In this document: in pieces, positions 8,548 to 18,812 of the stretch
Layout of the letters: each line of letters starts with the position of its first letter
How positions within the stretch are numbered: the stretch's first letter is position 1
Assembly: GCA_963747405.1 (NCBI GenBank)
Contig: CAVVFG010000018.1
Location: 174,698-238,697, forward strand
Reading direction: 5' to 3'
DNA: 64,000 bases
DNA from: Fodinibacter sp963747405
Lineage (GTDB): Bacteria > Actinomycetota > Actinomycetes > Actinomycetales > Dermatophilaceae
Position numbers and translations under genes: made by a program
The notes under the pieces: generated by a model
What the model was told of the DNA's origin: nothing
The model's input: the letters and a program-made list of their open reading frames with translations, nothing else
The model's database searches: none

Positions 8548-9276
8548 GTGCACACGGCCGAGGGACACGGGGGTTCGGCGTCCATCGCCATCCCCGACTA
8601 CTGGTGGTACGTCGCGCGGGCCGACCTGCTCGAGGTGACGCTCCGCTCGCACGTCGAGGGTGCCCGGTTGGCGCTCGACCTCGGCAGTGCCGACGGGCCC
8701 AGCGCGGCGTGGTTGCGCGACTCGGCGCAGCGCACCGTCTCGCTCGACATCGACCCGCGGGGGCTCGGGTCGGACGGGGTGTGCGGCTCGGCACTGGCGC
8801 TGCCCTTCGAGGACGCCGCCTTCGACGCGGTATCGGCCTTCGACGTCATCGAGCACTGCGAGCCCGAGGCCACCGCGCTCGCCGAGGTCCGGCGGGTGCT
8901 GCGCCCGGGCGGCCGGTTCGTCATGTCGGTGCCGGCCTACGCGTGGGCCTGGACCGAGTTCGACGTCGCCAACGGCCACCACCGGCGCTACACCACCGGC
9001 CGGGCGGTGGCCGCGGTCGAGCGCGCGGGGTTCACGGTGCAGCGGGCCACCTACGGCTTCGCCACGGTCTTCCCGATGTTCGCCGTGGAGCGCCTGTCCC
9101 GTAGGGTGTCGCGCCGGCGTGCCCACGGCCCGGTCGACATCGTCGAGCTGCCCCGGCTGCCCAAGCCGCTCAACGCCATGCTGCTCGGCCTCTCGCGGGT
9201 CGACGAGGCGGTGCTGCGGCGTCGCGACCTGCCGTTCGGCTCGTCGGTGTTCCTCGCCGCCACCCGGGCGGGCTGA
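8548..9276 (+). CDS. Class I SAM-dependent methyltransferase
   Basis: A 242-residue protein with a Rossmann methyltransferase core: motif I LALDLGSADG, SLDIDPRG for the acidic loop, a central FDAVSAFDVIEHCEPE segment, and LRPGGRFVMSVPAYAWAWTEFD, the motif of Methyltransf_11/UbiE-like enzymes. The ending GSSVFLAATR resembles methyltransferases linked to glycan or lipid-carrier genes. The GTG start is supported by the leaderless promoter just upstream. It is convergent with the epimerase and GT2 genes, which suggests a cell-surface glycan role, but the substrate is unknown. Confidence 0.85.
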   Translation: MHTAEGHGGSASIAIPDYWWYVARADLLEVTLRSHVEGARLALDLGSADGPSAAWLRDSAQRTVSLDIDPRGLGSDGVCGSALALPFEDAAFDAVSAFDVIEHCEPEATALAEVRRVLRPGGRFVMSVPAYAWAWTEFDVANGHHRRYTTGRAVAAVERAGFTVQRATYGFATVFPMFAVERLSRRVSRRRAHGPVDIVELPRLPKPLNAMLLGLSRVDEAVLRRRDLPFGSSVFLAATRAG

Positions 9277-9300
9277 GTCCCACCGGCGCACGCCGGGCCA

Positions 9301-9354
9301 CGTGGGTTGGCCCGGGTCCGCCTGGGCTCCCGTGGGTTGGCCCGGGTCCGCCTG
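9301..9354. repeat. 24-base direct repeat
   Basis: CGTGGGTTGGCCCGGGTCCG plus CCTG occurs at 9301-9324 and 9331-9354 (period 30 bases) in the gap between the convergent methyltransferase and epimerase genes. No palindrome or gene is evident. Confidence 0.8.
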
Positions 9355-9374
9355 CCGCGGACCCGGCTGCGCCC

Positions 9375-10340
9375 TCAGCCGTCGAGCGGGCCGCCCGAGA
9401 CGACCCGGGCCCGCACGTCGGCCGAGGTGCGCGCCAGCCCGGCGGGCAGCGGCGTCGCCGCGAGGGCGTCGACCTCGGGCCAGAGTGTCGACTCCAGGCG
9501 CAGGTCGAGCACCTGCCCGGCCCCGGCACCGCCGACGGGGATGGTCCGCAGCGGGCGGTGGAACACCCGGCGTGCCTCCGCCACGAGGTGTCCGACGGTG
9601 ACGGGGTGGCCGGAGGCCAGCACCTTGGCGACCACGGTGCCGGGAGGTTCGCCACGGGCCAACGCCAGGCCGCGGGCGACCATCCGGGCGGCGTCGCCGG
9701 CGTACAGGTAGTCGCGGATGGTGTCCATCGAGACGAACACCGGCAGCGGCCGCCCGGTGGCGTCGGCCAGGCACAGCTGGGAGAGCAGGCCCTGGGGCTT
9801 GCCGAGGGTCTGGCCGGGGCCGTAGACGTTGGCCAGCCGGCCCAGCACCGCGCGCACCCCGGTGGCGCCGGCCGTCCGCTCGACAGCAGCCTCCATGGCG
9901 AGCTTGGCCCGGCCGTAGGCCACCAGCGGGCGAGGCGTCGTGCGTTCGTCGAACGGTGCCGGCGTGCTGCCGGCATACAGGCCGCCGGCCGACGAGGCGA
10001 GGAAGAACACCCCCTCCTCACCCGCGAGCCCGGATGCCGTGAGCGCCTCGGTGACGCGCTCGAAGACGCGGACCTCGGCGGCCAGGGCCTGCTCGCCGGT
10101 GGCGACGACCCCCGCGCCGGCGCACCAGGCCAGCGCCCACGGGCGGCCGCCGGCGCACCGCCGGGCGAGGTGGTCGACCTCAGCGGTGAGGGTGCGCACG
10201 CTGGCCTCCTCGTCGGACCACGGCACGGTCGTGGTGAGCACCTCGTGCCCCGACGCGGCGAGCTCGGCCACGACGTGCCGGCCCACGAGCCCGCCCGACC
10301 CCACGACCCAGGTGAGCGGCCTTGGCCCGGCAGGGCTCAC
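9375..10340 (-). CDS. NAD-dependent epimerase/dehydratase
   Basis: A 321-residue extended SDR. The N-terminal cofactor motif is GSGGLVGRHV (about residues 14-23), followed by FFLASSAGGLYAG with the catalytic Ser and YGRAKLAME with the Tyr-x-x-x-Lys pair, then RLANVYGPGQ typical of nucleotide-sugar epimerases. It would act on a sugar nucleotide or lipid-linked sugar in the cytoplasm. The GTG start overlaps the TGA of the upstream GT2 gene (GTGA), so the two are translationally coupled. Together with the nearby methyltransferase this suggests surface-glycan biosynthesis; the precise sugar is not readable. Confidence 0.85.
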   Translation of the reverse strand: MSPAGPRPLTWVVGSGGLVGRHVVAELAASGHEVLTTTVPWSDEEASVRTLTAEVDHLARRCAGGRPWALAWCAGAGVVATGEQALAAEVRVFERVTEALTASGLAGEEGVFFLASSAGGLYAGSTPAPFDERTTPRPLVAYGRAKLAMEAAVERTAGATGVRAVLGRLANVYGPGQTLGKPQGLLSQLCLADATGRPLPVFVSMDTIRDYLYAGDAARMVARGLALARGEPPGTVVAKVLASGHPVTVGHLVAEARRVFHRPLRTIPVGGAGAGQVLDLRLESTLWPEVDALAATPLPAGLARTSADVRARVVSGGPLDG

Positions 10341-11338
10341 GCGCGGTCCCGCCCCAACGGTCCTTCGCGGCGGTCGCGCACCGGCAGGTACAGCGGCTTG
10401 CCCATCGCCATGTTCACGGCCAGCCCGACGTACTCGGCGATGATGCCGAGACTGAACAAGATGACCCCGGTGGCGACCATGAGCAGGATCATCGTCGAGG
10501 TCCAGCCGGGCACCTGCCAGCGGCCGCTGGCGCGCCCGATCACCAGGGCCAGGGCCACGACGGGGGCCAGCAGCACGGCCGCGGCGCCCAGGGCACTGAC
10601 CCAGCGCAGCGGGCGGGTGCCGCTGGACAGCACCAGCCGCCAGAAGTGGCTGACCAGGCGGCGGAAGGTGTAGCCGGAGGGTCGCTCGCCCTCTCCGCGC
10701 ATCTCGACGGGGCAGGTGGCGGCGCGGTTGGCGACCCAGCCGATCGCGACGTCGAGGTAGATGCCCGGGCCGGCATACGCCGCGACGGAACGGGCGACCT
10801 CACCGATCACGAGCCGGAAGCTGGAGAAGGCACCGGCATCCGCCCCCTTGGCGAGCCGGTCGACGAGCCACTTCGCGCCCCGGGACGCCGCGTTGCGCAT
10901 TGCCCCGTGCGGCGGCTCGTTGGTGGGACGGGCGTAGACGACATCGGCCTGCTCGGCCATCGCCGTGTCGAGCAGCGCCCCGATCGCCTCGGGGTCGTGC
11001 TGCCCGTCCTCGTCCATGGTGACGACCCACTCACCCCCGGATGCCGCGATTCCGGCCAGGGTCGCGGCGTGCTGGCCGAAGTTGCGGCTCAGCCAGACCG
11101 GGCGCACCCAGTCGTGGGCGGCCGCGATGGCCCGGATGGTGTCGTCGGAGGCGTCCGGGCCGCAGTCGTGCACGAGCACGACCTCGGTGACGCGGTAGTG
11201 GCGGCCGGCCGCGGAGACCCGGTCGGCGACCGATGCCGCCAGCTCCTCGACGACGCGGCCGAGGGTCCGCTCGCCCTGGTAGACGGGGATGACGACCGAG
11301 ATCAGGTGCGGCGAGCGTGCGCCGATCTCCGTCTCCAC
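10337..11338 (-). CDS. Family 2 glycosyltransferase, membrane anchored
   Basis: A 333-residue GT2. The catalytic domain shows SVVIPVYQGERTLGRVVEEL, the VHDCGPDASDDT region, NFGQHAATLAGIAAS and the metal-binding MDEDGQHDP (DxD-like). Two C-terminal hydrophobic segments (about residues 250-275 and 290-315) resemble the DPMS/GtrB-type topology, so the donor product may be a polyprenyl-phosphate sugar. The GTG at 11338 follows a leaderless TAGGGT. It is the first gene of a coupled pair with the epimerase. Acceptor and sugar are unknown. Confidence 0.9.
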   Translation of the reverse strand: METEIGARSPHLISVVIPVYQGERTLGRVVEELAASVADRVSAAGRHYRVTEVVLVHDCGPDASDDTIRAIAAAHDWVRPVWLSRNFGQHAATLAGIAASGGEWVVTMDEDGQHDPEAIGALLDTAMAEQADVVYARPTNEPPHGAMRNAASRGAKWLVDRLAKGADAGAFSSFRLVIGEVARSVAAYAGPGIYLDVAIGWVANRAATCPVEMRGEGERPSGYTFRRLVSHFWRLVLSSGTRPLRWVSALGAAAVLLAPVVALALVIGRASGRWQVPGWTSTMILLMVATGVILFSLGIIAEYVGLAVNMAMGKPLYLPVRDRREGPLGRDRA

Positions 11339-11345
11339 GCGGCAC

Positions 11346-11351
11346 ACCCTA
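11346..11351 (-). promoter_or_regulatory. Leaderless -10 (TAGGGT)
   Basis: TAGGGT lies seven bases upstream of the GT2 GTG at 11338. Confidence 0.6.
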
Positions 11352-11433
11352 TCCGTGGGATCGCGGCCGGGGTCGACCCCGGTCGGGGCCCACCGGCTGG
11401 CTGCCCGGGGGCGGTGGTGACCCTCGCGGCGTC

Positions 11434-12117
11434 CTACCTGGTGCTGCGTCGGGCGTCCGTGTGAGCTGGCGGCGAGGTGCTGGCGCCCGGCCGGCCGAGG
11501 ACGAGCCGGACGACGGGCCGGGTCGGGGCGGTGCGCCCGATCTCCTCGAACCCGGCGGCCAGGAAGGTGGAGAGCGTCCCGTGGTAGAGCTCGGCGCTCG
11601 ACGTCTTCCTGCCTCGAGCGGCGACGTCGACTGGGTGGCCCTCGAGGGTGTGCGCGCCGGCGTCGGGTGCGTGGGCGACGGCGGCATCGAGCAGCGCCGC
11701 CCCGATCCCCCGCCGGCGGTGGCCGACCTTGACCACGAAGCAGGTGACGGACCAGACCCCGCGGTCGTCGAGGTCGCCGCCGGCCACCGCGCGCAGTGCG
11801 CTGTTTGCGATGAGCCGGGCGAAGCCGGGCCGCGGCCCGACCTGCACCCAGCCCACGGGGGTGTCGCCGTCGTAGGCGAGCAGGCCGGGGCGTGGGTGGC
11901 GCGCGGCCTGTGCGCGCAGCGCCTCGCGGTTCGCCGCGGCAGAGGTGTTGTTCGTGCCGCCGGTGTCGTGGAAGAACTGGCACCAGCACCACGAGGGGTC
12001 ACCGCGGGTGCCGAACAGGTCGACCACGTCCGCGAAGCGCGACCGCGTCAATGCCCGCACCTCGAGGCCGGACCGCCGGCCGCCGTCCGGCGTGCTGCTG
12101 GTCCGATCCTGGGTCAC
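11434..12117 (-). CDS. GNAT-family N-acetyltransferase
   Basis: A 227-residue protein. The N-terminal DPSWCWCQFFHD cluster with paired Cys and Trp recurs in a subset of actinobacterial GNATs, and VKVGHRRRGIGAALLDAAV is the acetyl-CoA-binding motif A (Q/RxxGxG/A). The chain ends with RPVVRLVLGRP and a Ser/Pro-rich tail. The acetyl acceptor is unknown. GTG at 12117 starts the family-like region and lies outside the neighbouring ettA gene, 22 bases after its stop, so co-transcription with ettA is possible. Confidence 0.8.
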   Translation of the reverse strand: MTQDRTSSTPDGGRRSGLEVRALTRSRFADVVDLFGTRGDPSWCWCQFFHDTGGTNNTSAAANREALRAQAARHPRPGLLAYDGDTPVGWVQVGPRPGFARLIANSALRAVAGGDLDDRGVWSVTCFVVKVGHRRRGIGAALLDAAVAHAPDAGAHTLEGHPVDVAARGRKTSSAELYHGTLSTFLAAGFEEIGRTAPTRPVVRLVLGRPGASTSPPAHTDARRSTR

Positions 12118-12139
12118 GGCGACGACCTGCCCCGGCCCG

Positions 12140-13822
<1,683 letters not shown>

Positions 13823-13829
13823 GCCGCAC

Positions 13830-13835
13830 AGGTTA
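13830..13835 (-). promoter_or_regulatory. Leaderless -10 (TAACCT)
   Basis: TAACCT lies seven bases upstream of the ettA ATG at 13822. Confidence 0.6.
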
Positions 13836-13883
13836 TCGACCAGCACCGCTCCAGCCCGAATCGCGCCCGCCGGCGCCCGGGCG

Positions 13884-14528
13884 TCAGGCCGCAGCCTCCT
13901 TCCCTCGCCGGACCAGCGGGCCGCTGTCCGACTCCGCTGCCGGTGACGACGGCTCCGCCCGGTCATCCGCCTCACCCGGCGGGTCATCCGCGTCACCCGG
14001 CGGGTCGAACCCCAGCTCGCCCGGGCCCTTGCCGAGGCCGCCCTCGACGACGTAGGGGTCGTGGTCGGGGTCGCCCAGCCGGCCCGGCGCGGCCGGGTCG
14101 GCGGGCCGGCCACCCTGGGCGCCGGCGCTCTCGGCCGGCGACCCGGAGTCGGCGCCGCGGCCCATGCCGACGCGAGCGAACGCGGTGGTGCCGAACGTGA
14201 GGTCGTGCCCCACGGCATCCGCCTCGATCTCGACGTTGACGAAGACCTGGCCGTCGTCGCGGCGCCACTGCACCACCCGCTGGCGCCCGTGGACGGTGAC
14301 CGGGTGCCCCTTCCTGAGGGACACCCCGATGTTCGCCGCCAGCGACCGGTAGGCCAGCACGTCGTAGAAGCTCGGCTCGGTGTCCTCCCACTGGCCGGGC
14401 TGGACCTGCCGCCGGCCGCTCTGCGCGACCCGGAACTTCGTCATCGGTGCCCCGGCCCTGGTGGTGAAGACCGAGGGATCGGCGCACAGCCGCCCCTTGA
14501 TCGTCACGTGCGTCTCGTTGGTGCTCAT
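13884..14528 (-). CDS. ssb: Single-stranded DNA-binding protein, secondary paralogue
   Basis: A 214-residue protein with an N-terminal OB-fold SSB domain (residues 1-115: THVTIKGRLCADPSVFTTRAG, FRVAQSGRRQ, SFYDVLAYRSLAANIGVSLRKGHPVTVHGR). The C-terminal hundred residues are Gly/Pro/Asp-rich and end in LVRRGKEAAA, lacking the acidic DDxPF tip that recruits replication and repair partners. This argues for a second SSB (SsbB-like, recombination, competence or chromosome segregation) rather than the replicative one. The ATG at 14528 is the only reasonable start. Two DnaA-box-like repeats lie upstream. Confidence 0.85.
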   Translation of the reverse strand: MSTNETHVTIKGRLCADPSVFTTRAGAPMTKFRVAQSGRRQVQPGQWEDTEPSFYDVLAYRSLAANIGVSLRKGHPVTVHGRQRVVQWRRDDGQVFVNVEIEADAVGHDLTFGTTAFARVGMGRGADSGSPAESAGAQGGRPADPAAPGRLGDPDHDPYVVEGGLGKGPGELGFDPPGDADDPPGEADDRAEPSSPAAESDSGPLVRRGKEAAA

Positions 14529-14613
14529 CGGTGCGTCCTCCCCCGGCCCCGCCTGTCGGGGCCGCTGCGCCAACCCTGGCCCGAAGCACGCTCGGCGACA
14601 ACGCCGTTCGGGT

Positions 14614-14657
14614 CCCTGTGGACGACGCGACGGCCGCGGCACCCCCTGTGGACGACG
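14614..14657. repeat. Paired 14-base repeats containing DnaA-box-like words
   Basis: CCCTGTGGACGACG occurs at 14614-14627 and 14644-14657. On the minus strand each reads CGTCGTCCACAGGG, containing TCGTCCACA, one base from the actinobacterial DnaA box TTGTCCACA. They sit 86-129 bases upstream of the ssb start. Function as DnaA sites is inference. Confidence 0.55.
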
Positions 14658-14659
14658 GG

Positions 14660-16348
14660 TCAGACATCGGCGGCGCGGCTGAGCGCGAGGCGGGTCGCCG
14701 CGTGCCGCTCGAGCACCCGCTCGACCGGCTGCACGATCTCGGCCCGGGCCACCTCATCGATCGAGGCCCGCAGCCGGGCGTCCATGACCCGGCCGCGGCG
14801 ACGTCCACCGATCCGCGCCAACCAGCGCGAGACCAGCGCCAGCAGCAGCCCGCCGAGCAGACCGCCCACGAACAGCACCAGCGGCACCGGGACCACACCG
14901 AGCGTCGGTGGGTCCCCGATCACCTGGTCGAGCTGCGCCCACCCCACGACGACGTACAGCGCCAGCCACAGGAAGCCGACCACCGCCGCGGCGGCCAGCG
15001 CCAGCTGCATCAACCCCACGACCCGCCACCACAGGGGCACCCGGGCCAACAGCGAGGTGCCGACCACCGCGCGGTCGAGGGCGTCGCCCAGCGTGGGGCC
15101 GGGCGGATCGGCGGCGTGCTCGACGGCATCCGCCCACGGGTGGGGCAACGACGCGCTCGACCGGTCGGCCAACCGGCGGGTCGCCAGGTCGACCGCGGCG
15201 CGGGATGCCGGGCTCGGCGGCGGCAGCGACGAGCGGCCGAGCACCGAGCGCACGTCGGCGTCGGTGACCCGCACGTCGCGCCCGTCGAGCCGCAGCCGGC
15301 GCAGCGGTCGGGGCCGCAGCCGGTGCACCCAGCGGGTGAACGGCCAACCGGTGCTGCCCGCCGCCTCCATCCGGTAGTCGCGCTCGACAGCGTGCACCAC
15401 GGTGGGCACGCCGGCGCTGCGGGCCAGCGCGTCGAGCAGCTCGCGGCGGGCGGCGTCGTCGACCCGCGGCTCGCCGTCGGCGACGTGCTCGCACAGGGCC
15501 CCCGCCGCCGCGCGGACGTCACCGGCCAGCCGGGCGCGGGTCATGGTGCGGCCCGCCACGGCGTTGGCGAGCCGCTGGTGCAGCTCGTCGAGCCCGTCTC
15601 CGGTGGTCGCCGAGGTCGCCAGCACCGTCACCCGCGGCACGCCGTCTCGCTCCATGAGCCGCACCAGGTCGGCTCGGCACTGCTCCACCTCCGCACCGGT
15701 GAGCCGGTCGACCTGGTTGAGCACCACCATCGTCACCGCTTCGTGGGTGCGGAGCGCCACGACGTAGCCGTCGTGCAGCCGGGAGTCGGCGTACTTCTGC
15801 GGGTCGGTGACCCAGACGAACAGGTCGACGAGCTCGAGCACGCGCTCGGCCTCGGTGCGGTTGCCGGTCTCGCGGGAGTCGAAGTCGGGCAGGTCGAGCA
15901 GCACGAGCCCGTCGAGCGAGCCGATCGGTCCGCCGCGGCGGCCCGCGTGCGGGTCGACCTCGGTGTCGGTGGGCACCAGGTGCCGGGAGCCCACCCCCAG
16001 CCAGTCGAGCAGGTCGCCGACCGGCTCGTCTCCCCAGACGGCCGCGGTGGGGGTCGACGTCGTCGGGCGCCGCACGCCGACGGTCGCGACGGTGGCACCG
16101 ACGAGGGCGTTGAACAGCGAGGACTTGCCACTGCCGGTGGCGCCCGCGAGGGCCACGACCGTGTGACCGCCCACCAGCGCGGTGCGCTCGGACACCTTGG
16201 TGACCACGGAGAGGGCCCTTTGCCGCCCCTCGGCGGGCAGCTGCTCGCCGCCGGCCTCGACGGCCGCCGCGAGCGAGGCTGCCGCCGCGGACAGCTGCTC
16301 GGCCGAGACGACGGCGACCCGGGACGAGCCCATCCGCAACGGGCTCAC
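14660..16348 (-). CDS. Membrane-associated dynamin-like GTPase, second of a pair
   Basis: A 562-residue protein with a GTPase domain: P-loop GATGSGKS (residues 69-76), RPTTSTPT switch I region, DLPDFDSRE (switch II, DxxG-like) and NQVDRL (NKxD-like). A Trp-rich hydrophobic hairpin follows at about residues 440-510 (two membrane segments), then a basic tail. Members of this actinobacterial family are predicted to remodel or scaffold membranes. The GTG start overlaps the stop of the upstream GTPase gene, so the two proteins are made together and probably form a hetero-complex, as paired bacterial dynamins do. Its partner and the division role are inference. Confidence 0.8.
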   Translation of the reverse strand: MSPLRMGSSRVAVVSAEQLSAAAASLAAAVEAGGEQLPAEGRQRALSVVTKVSERTALVGGHTVVALAGATGSGKSSLFNALVGATVATVGVRRPTTSTPTAAVWGDEPVGDLLDWLGVGSRHLVPTDTEVDPHAGRRGGPIGSLDGLVLLDLPDFDSRETGNRTEAERVLELVDLFVWVTDPQKYADSRLHDGYVVALRTHEAVTMVVLNQVDRLTGAEVEQCRADLVRLMERDGVPRVTVLATSATTGDGLDELHQRLANAVAGRTMTRARLAGDVRAAAGALCEHVADGEPRVDDAARRELLDALARSAGVPTVVHAVERDYRMEAAGSTGWPFTRWVHRLRPRPLRRLRLDGRDVRVTDADVRSVLGRSSLPPPSPASRAAVDLATRRLADRSSASLPHPWADAVEHAADPPGPTLGDALDRAVVGTSLLARVPLWWRVVGLMQLALAAAAVVGFLWLALYVVVGWAQLDQVIGDPPTLGVVPVPLVLFVGGLLGGLLLALVSRWLARIGGRRRGRVMDARLRASIDEVARAEIVQPVERVLERHAATRLALSRAADV

Positions 16349-18054
16349 CGCACCACCGCCCGCAGCTCGGCCGCCACGGCCGTGAGGCGCTTGGCCTGGT
16401 CGGCGGGCGCGGCCACCTCGGCGAGTGCGGCGGCATACCGCTCGCGCTCGGCGGCGAACAGCTCGTCGGCGAGGTCGAGCAGGCTGCGCCGGGCCTTGGC
16501 CGCCATGTCGCGCACGGCCTGGTCACCGAAGATCGCCTCGAGCACCCGCTGCGCGAGCAGTGCGGTGCCGCCGGCGATGCCGATCTCGGCACCGGTGAGG
16601 CCGTAGGTGCTGCTGAACGCCACGAGCATGAGGAACAGGCCGATCGCGTTGAGCCCGTATGCCGCGATGCGCGCGTTGGTGCGCCGGCCCTGCCCCTCGG
16701 TCCGCACCAGCTCGAGCACCTCACCCTGCCAGTCGCGCACGAGCCGCTCGACGTCGGGCCGCAGCCCGTGCGACGGCTTGCCGAGCTCGGGGTGCGCGGC
16801 GAGGATCTGCGCGCCCCCGGGCAGCCGGCGCCAGGCGCGGGCGGTCTCGGACGCCGCCGTCTCGGCGTTGGAGAGCAGCAGCTCGGCGACCCCGCTCTGC
16901 AGCGCCTCGCCGAGGTTGTCGGCCGGGGGCGGGTTGCCCTTGATCGCGGCGGTCACCTTGTCGCGCCAGCGGGCGATGGTGCTCTCGACCTGGCGGAAGA
17001 ACTCGCCGGTGCCGACGAACTCCTGCCAGCGGGCCAGCACCTCCCCGCGCAGCAGGGTGCCGTCGGTCATGCCGGCGTCGACCCTCCGGTGCGCCTCGCC
17101 GAACGACTCGTCGGCCGCCGTGCGCAGTGAGACCGCCGCGTCGTGCTGGTCGCGGCTCGCGACGACGAGCTCGGCGGTGCGGCCGGAGAGCGAGTCGACG
17201 GCGCCGCGCAGGGTCTGCCCCACCACGATCGAGCGGGCGCGGGAGTCGCCGGCCAGCGCCTGGAGCCACGAGCGCAGCCGCTCCACGGCATCCGGCGGAA
17301 GGCGCCCGTCGGCGGTGAGCGTGGTCTCCGGGACCGTGAAGATGGGTGCGGTGGGCAGCCCCTGCTCGCGCAGCATCCCGGCAAGGTGCGGGCGGATCTC
17401 GGCCACGGCATCCGAGGGGATGCGGTCGAGCACGATGGCGACCGAGGTGCCGCGGTCGGCGGCCGTGCGCAGCAGGTCCCAGGGCACGGCATCCGCGTAG
17501 CGCGCCGCCGTGGTGACGAAGAGCCAGAGGTCGGCGGCCGAGAGCAGCTGCGTGGCGATGGCCCGGTTCGCGGAGACGACCGAGTCGATGTCGGGGGCGT
17601 CGAGCAGCGCCATACCCGCCGGCAGCGCGCTCGATTCCACGAGTCGCACGGTTGCGTGCTGGCTCTCGCCGGTGTCCTGGCCGGTGACCCGGGCGAGCCC
17701 GGGCAGGATGCGGGTGTCGGCGAACCAGTGCCGGTCGTCGGGGTGGTGCACGAGCACCGGTGACGTCGTCGTGGGCCGCAGCACGCCGGAGCGGCTGACC
17801 TGGGCGCCGACCACCGAGTTGACCAACGTCGACTTGCCCGCTCCGGTGGAGCCCCCGACCACCGCGAGCAACGGTGCGTCGATGGCGCGCAAGCGCGGCA
17901 GCACGTAGTCGTCGAGCTGCTGGAGGAGCTGGCGGCGCGACGCCTCCGCGGGGGCGCGGCTGGTGACCTCGAGAGGGAGCGACGCCCCCCCGACGGCGTC
18001 GCGCAGCCCCTCGACGGCGGAGACCAGGGCCTCCACGTCTTCGTCCACCGTCAC
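16345..18054 (-). CDS. Dynamin-like GTPase, first of a pair
   Basis: A 569-residue protein with a large GTPase domain: P-loop GGSTGAGKST (residues 67-76), RPTTTSPVLV, LLDAPDIDSV (DxxG) and VLDRIPSD in the base-recognition position. A long helical region follows and then a paired hydrophobic segment around residues 465-505 (GLNAIGLFLMLVAFSSTYGL and the Gly-rich stretch after it), suggesting membrane insertion. The GTG at 18054 lies six bases from a TAGGCT hexamer. It is translationally coupled to the GTPase gene downstream. It resembles the DynA/DynB-type and YfjP-like GTPases, but no direct assignment can be made. Confidence 0.8.
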   Translation of the reverse strand: MTVDEDVEALVSAVEGLRDAVGGASLPLEVTSRAPAEASRRQLLQQLDDYVLPRLRAIDAPLLAVVGGSTGAGKSTLVNSVVGAQVSRSGVLRPTTTSPVLVHHPDDRHWFADTRILPGLARVTGQDTGESQHATVRLVESSALPAGMALLDAPDIDSVVSANRAIATQLLSAADLWLFVTTAARYADAVPWDLLRTAADRGTSVAIVLDRIPSDAVAEIRPHLAGMLREQGLPTAPIFTVPETTLTADGRLPPDAVERLRSWLQALAGDSRARSIVVGQTLRGAVDSLSGRTAELVVASRDQHDAAVSLRTAADESFGEAHRRVDAGMTDGTLLRGEVLARWQEFVGTGEFFRQVESTIARWRDKVTAAIKGNPPPADNLGEALQSGVAELLLSNAETAASETARAWRRLPGGAQILAAHPELGKPSHGLRPDVERLVRDWQGEVLELVRTEGQGRRTNARIAAYGLNAIGLFLMLVAFSSTYGLTGAEIGIAGGTALLAQRVLEAIFGDQAVRDMAAKARRSLLDLADELFAAERERYAAALAEVAAPADQAKRLTAVAAELRAVVR

Positions 18055-18060
18055 TGCGCC

Positions 18061-18066
18061 AGCCTA
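18061..18066 (-). promoter_or_regulatory. Leaderless -10 (TAGGCT)
   Basis: TAGGCT lies six bases upstream of the GTG at 18054 and would drive the two GTPase genes. Confidence 0.6.
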
Positions 18067-18122
18067 ACGACCGCGTCGCACGTCGGCCCGATAAGGCCGG
18101 GGTGCGGCGGATGATGCTCGCC

Positions 18123-18701
18123 ATGCGGATGTTCGTGGCGATCGAGCCACCGGTGGATGCCGTCGAGCACCTCGACGAGTTCCTCGCGGTGCGCAGGGAG
18201 TCAGGGCCGGAGGTGCGGTGGTCGTCGCCGGCCCGATGGCACCTGACCCTGGCGTTCATGGGTGCGGCGCCCGACCGGGTCGTCGAGGAGGTGGTCGACG
18301 GGGTCGGCGCTGTGGCGCAGCGGACGGCGCCGGTCGGGCTGGTGGTCGCGGGAGGTGGCTGCTTCCCGGACGCCACCCGGGCCACGGTGCTGTGGGCCGG
18401 GGTGGAGGGCGCCGGAGGGGCCGGCGGCACCGCCGAGGCGCTCGGGCGCCTGGCCCGCGGCGTGCGGTCGGCGTGCGCCGTGGCCGGCACGGCGCCCGGG
18501 GGCGGGGCCTTCGTCCCCCACCTGACCCTGGGCCGGTTCTCCCGGGCCCAGGACGCCACCCGGTGGCTGCGCGTGCTCGCGACGTATGCCGGGCCGAGCT
18601 GGCTCGCCTCCGACGTCACCGTGCTCGCGTCACACCTGCCACGCGAGCGTGGGCACGGCCCACGGCACGAGGTGCTGGCTCGGCTGCCGCTGGGCGGCTG
18701 A
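18123..18701 (+). CDS. thpR: RNA 2',3'-cyclic phosphodiesterase
   Basis: A 192-residue protein of the 2H phosphoesterase superfamily. Both catalytic HxTx motifs are present as HLTLAF (near residue 43) and HLTLGRF (near residue 138), and the N-terminus MRMFVAIEPP is typical of ThpR (LigT). It hydrolyses 2',3'-cyclic phosphates to 2'-phosphates in vitro and may act in RNA repair. I chose the ATG at 18123 because family members start with MRxFVAxxPP; earlier in-frame ATGs at 18102 and 18111 are possible. It stands alone between the divergent GTPase pair and tRNA-Arg. Confidence 0.9.
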   Translation: MRMFVAIEPPVDAVEHLDEFLAVRRESGPEVRWSSPARWHLTLAFMGAAPDRVVEEVVDGVGAVAQRTAPVGLVVAGGGCFPDATRATVLWAGVEGAGGAGGTAEALGRLARGVRSACAVAGTAPGGGAFVPHLTLGRFSRAQDATRWLRVLATYAGPSWLASDVTVLASHLPRERGHGPRHEVLARLPLGG

Positions 18702-18774
18702 GTCGCACGACGGACGCTCGCCCCCTCCCGGCCGACAGGGGCCCGCCTGCCCGGTGCGTCGACGCGCTCGCGCC

Positions 18775-18780
18775 TACACT
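18775..18780 (+). promoter_or_regulatory. Promoter -10 for tRNA-Arg
   Basis: TACACT matches TANNNT and lies 32 bases before the mature tRNA, leaving room for a short leader. Confidence 0.45.
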
Positions 18781-18812
18781 GAGCCCGGCGTCCGGGGGCC
18801 CCGGTCGCCTCG

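Noticed and set aside
9301..9354. Regulatory site from the 24-base direct repeat
   Set aside because: It lies between two convergent gene ends without a palindrome, so I kept it only as a repeat.
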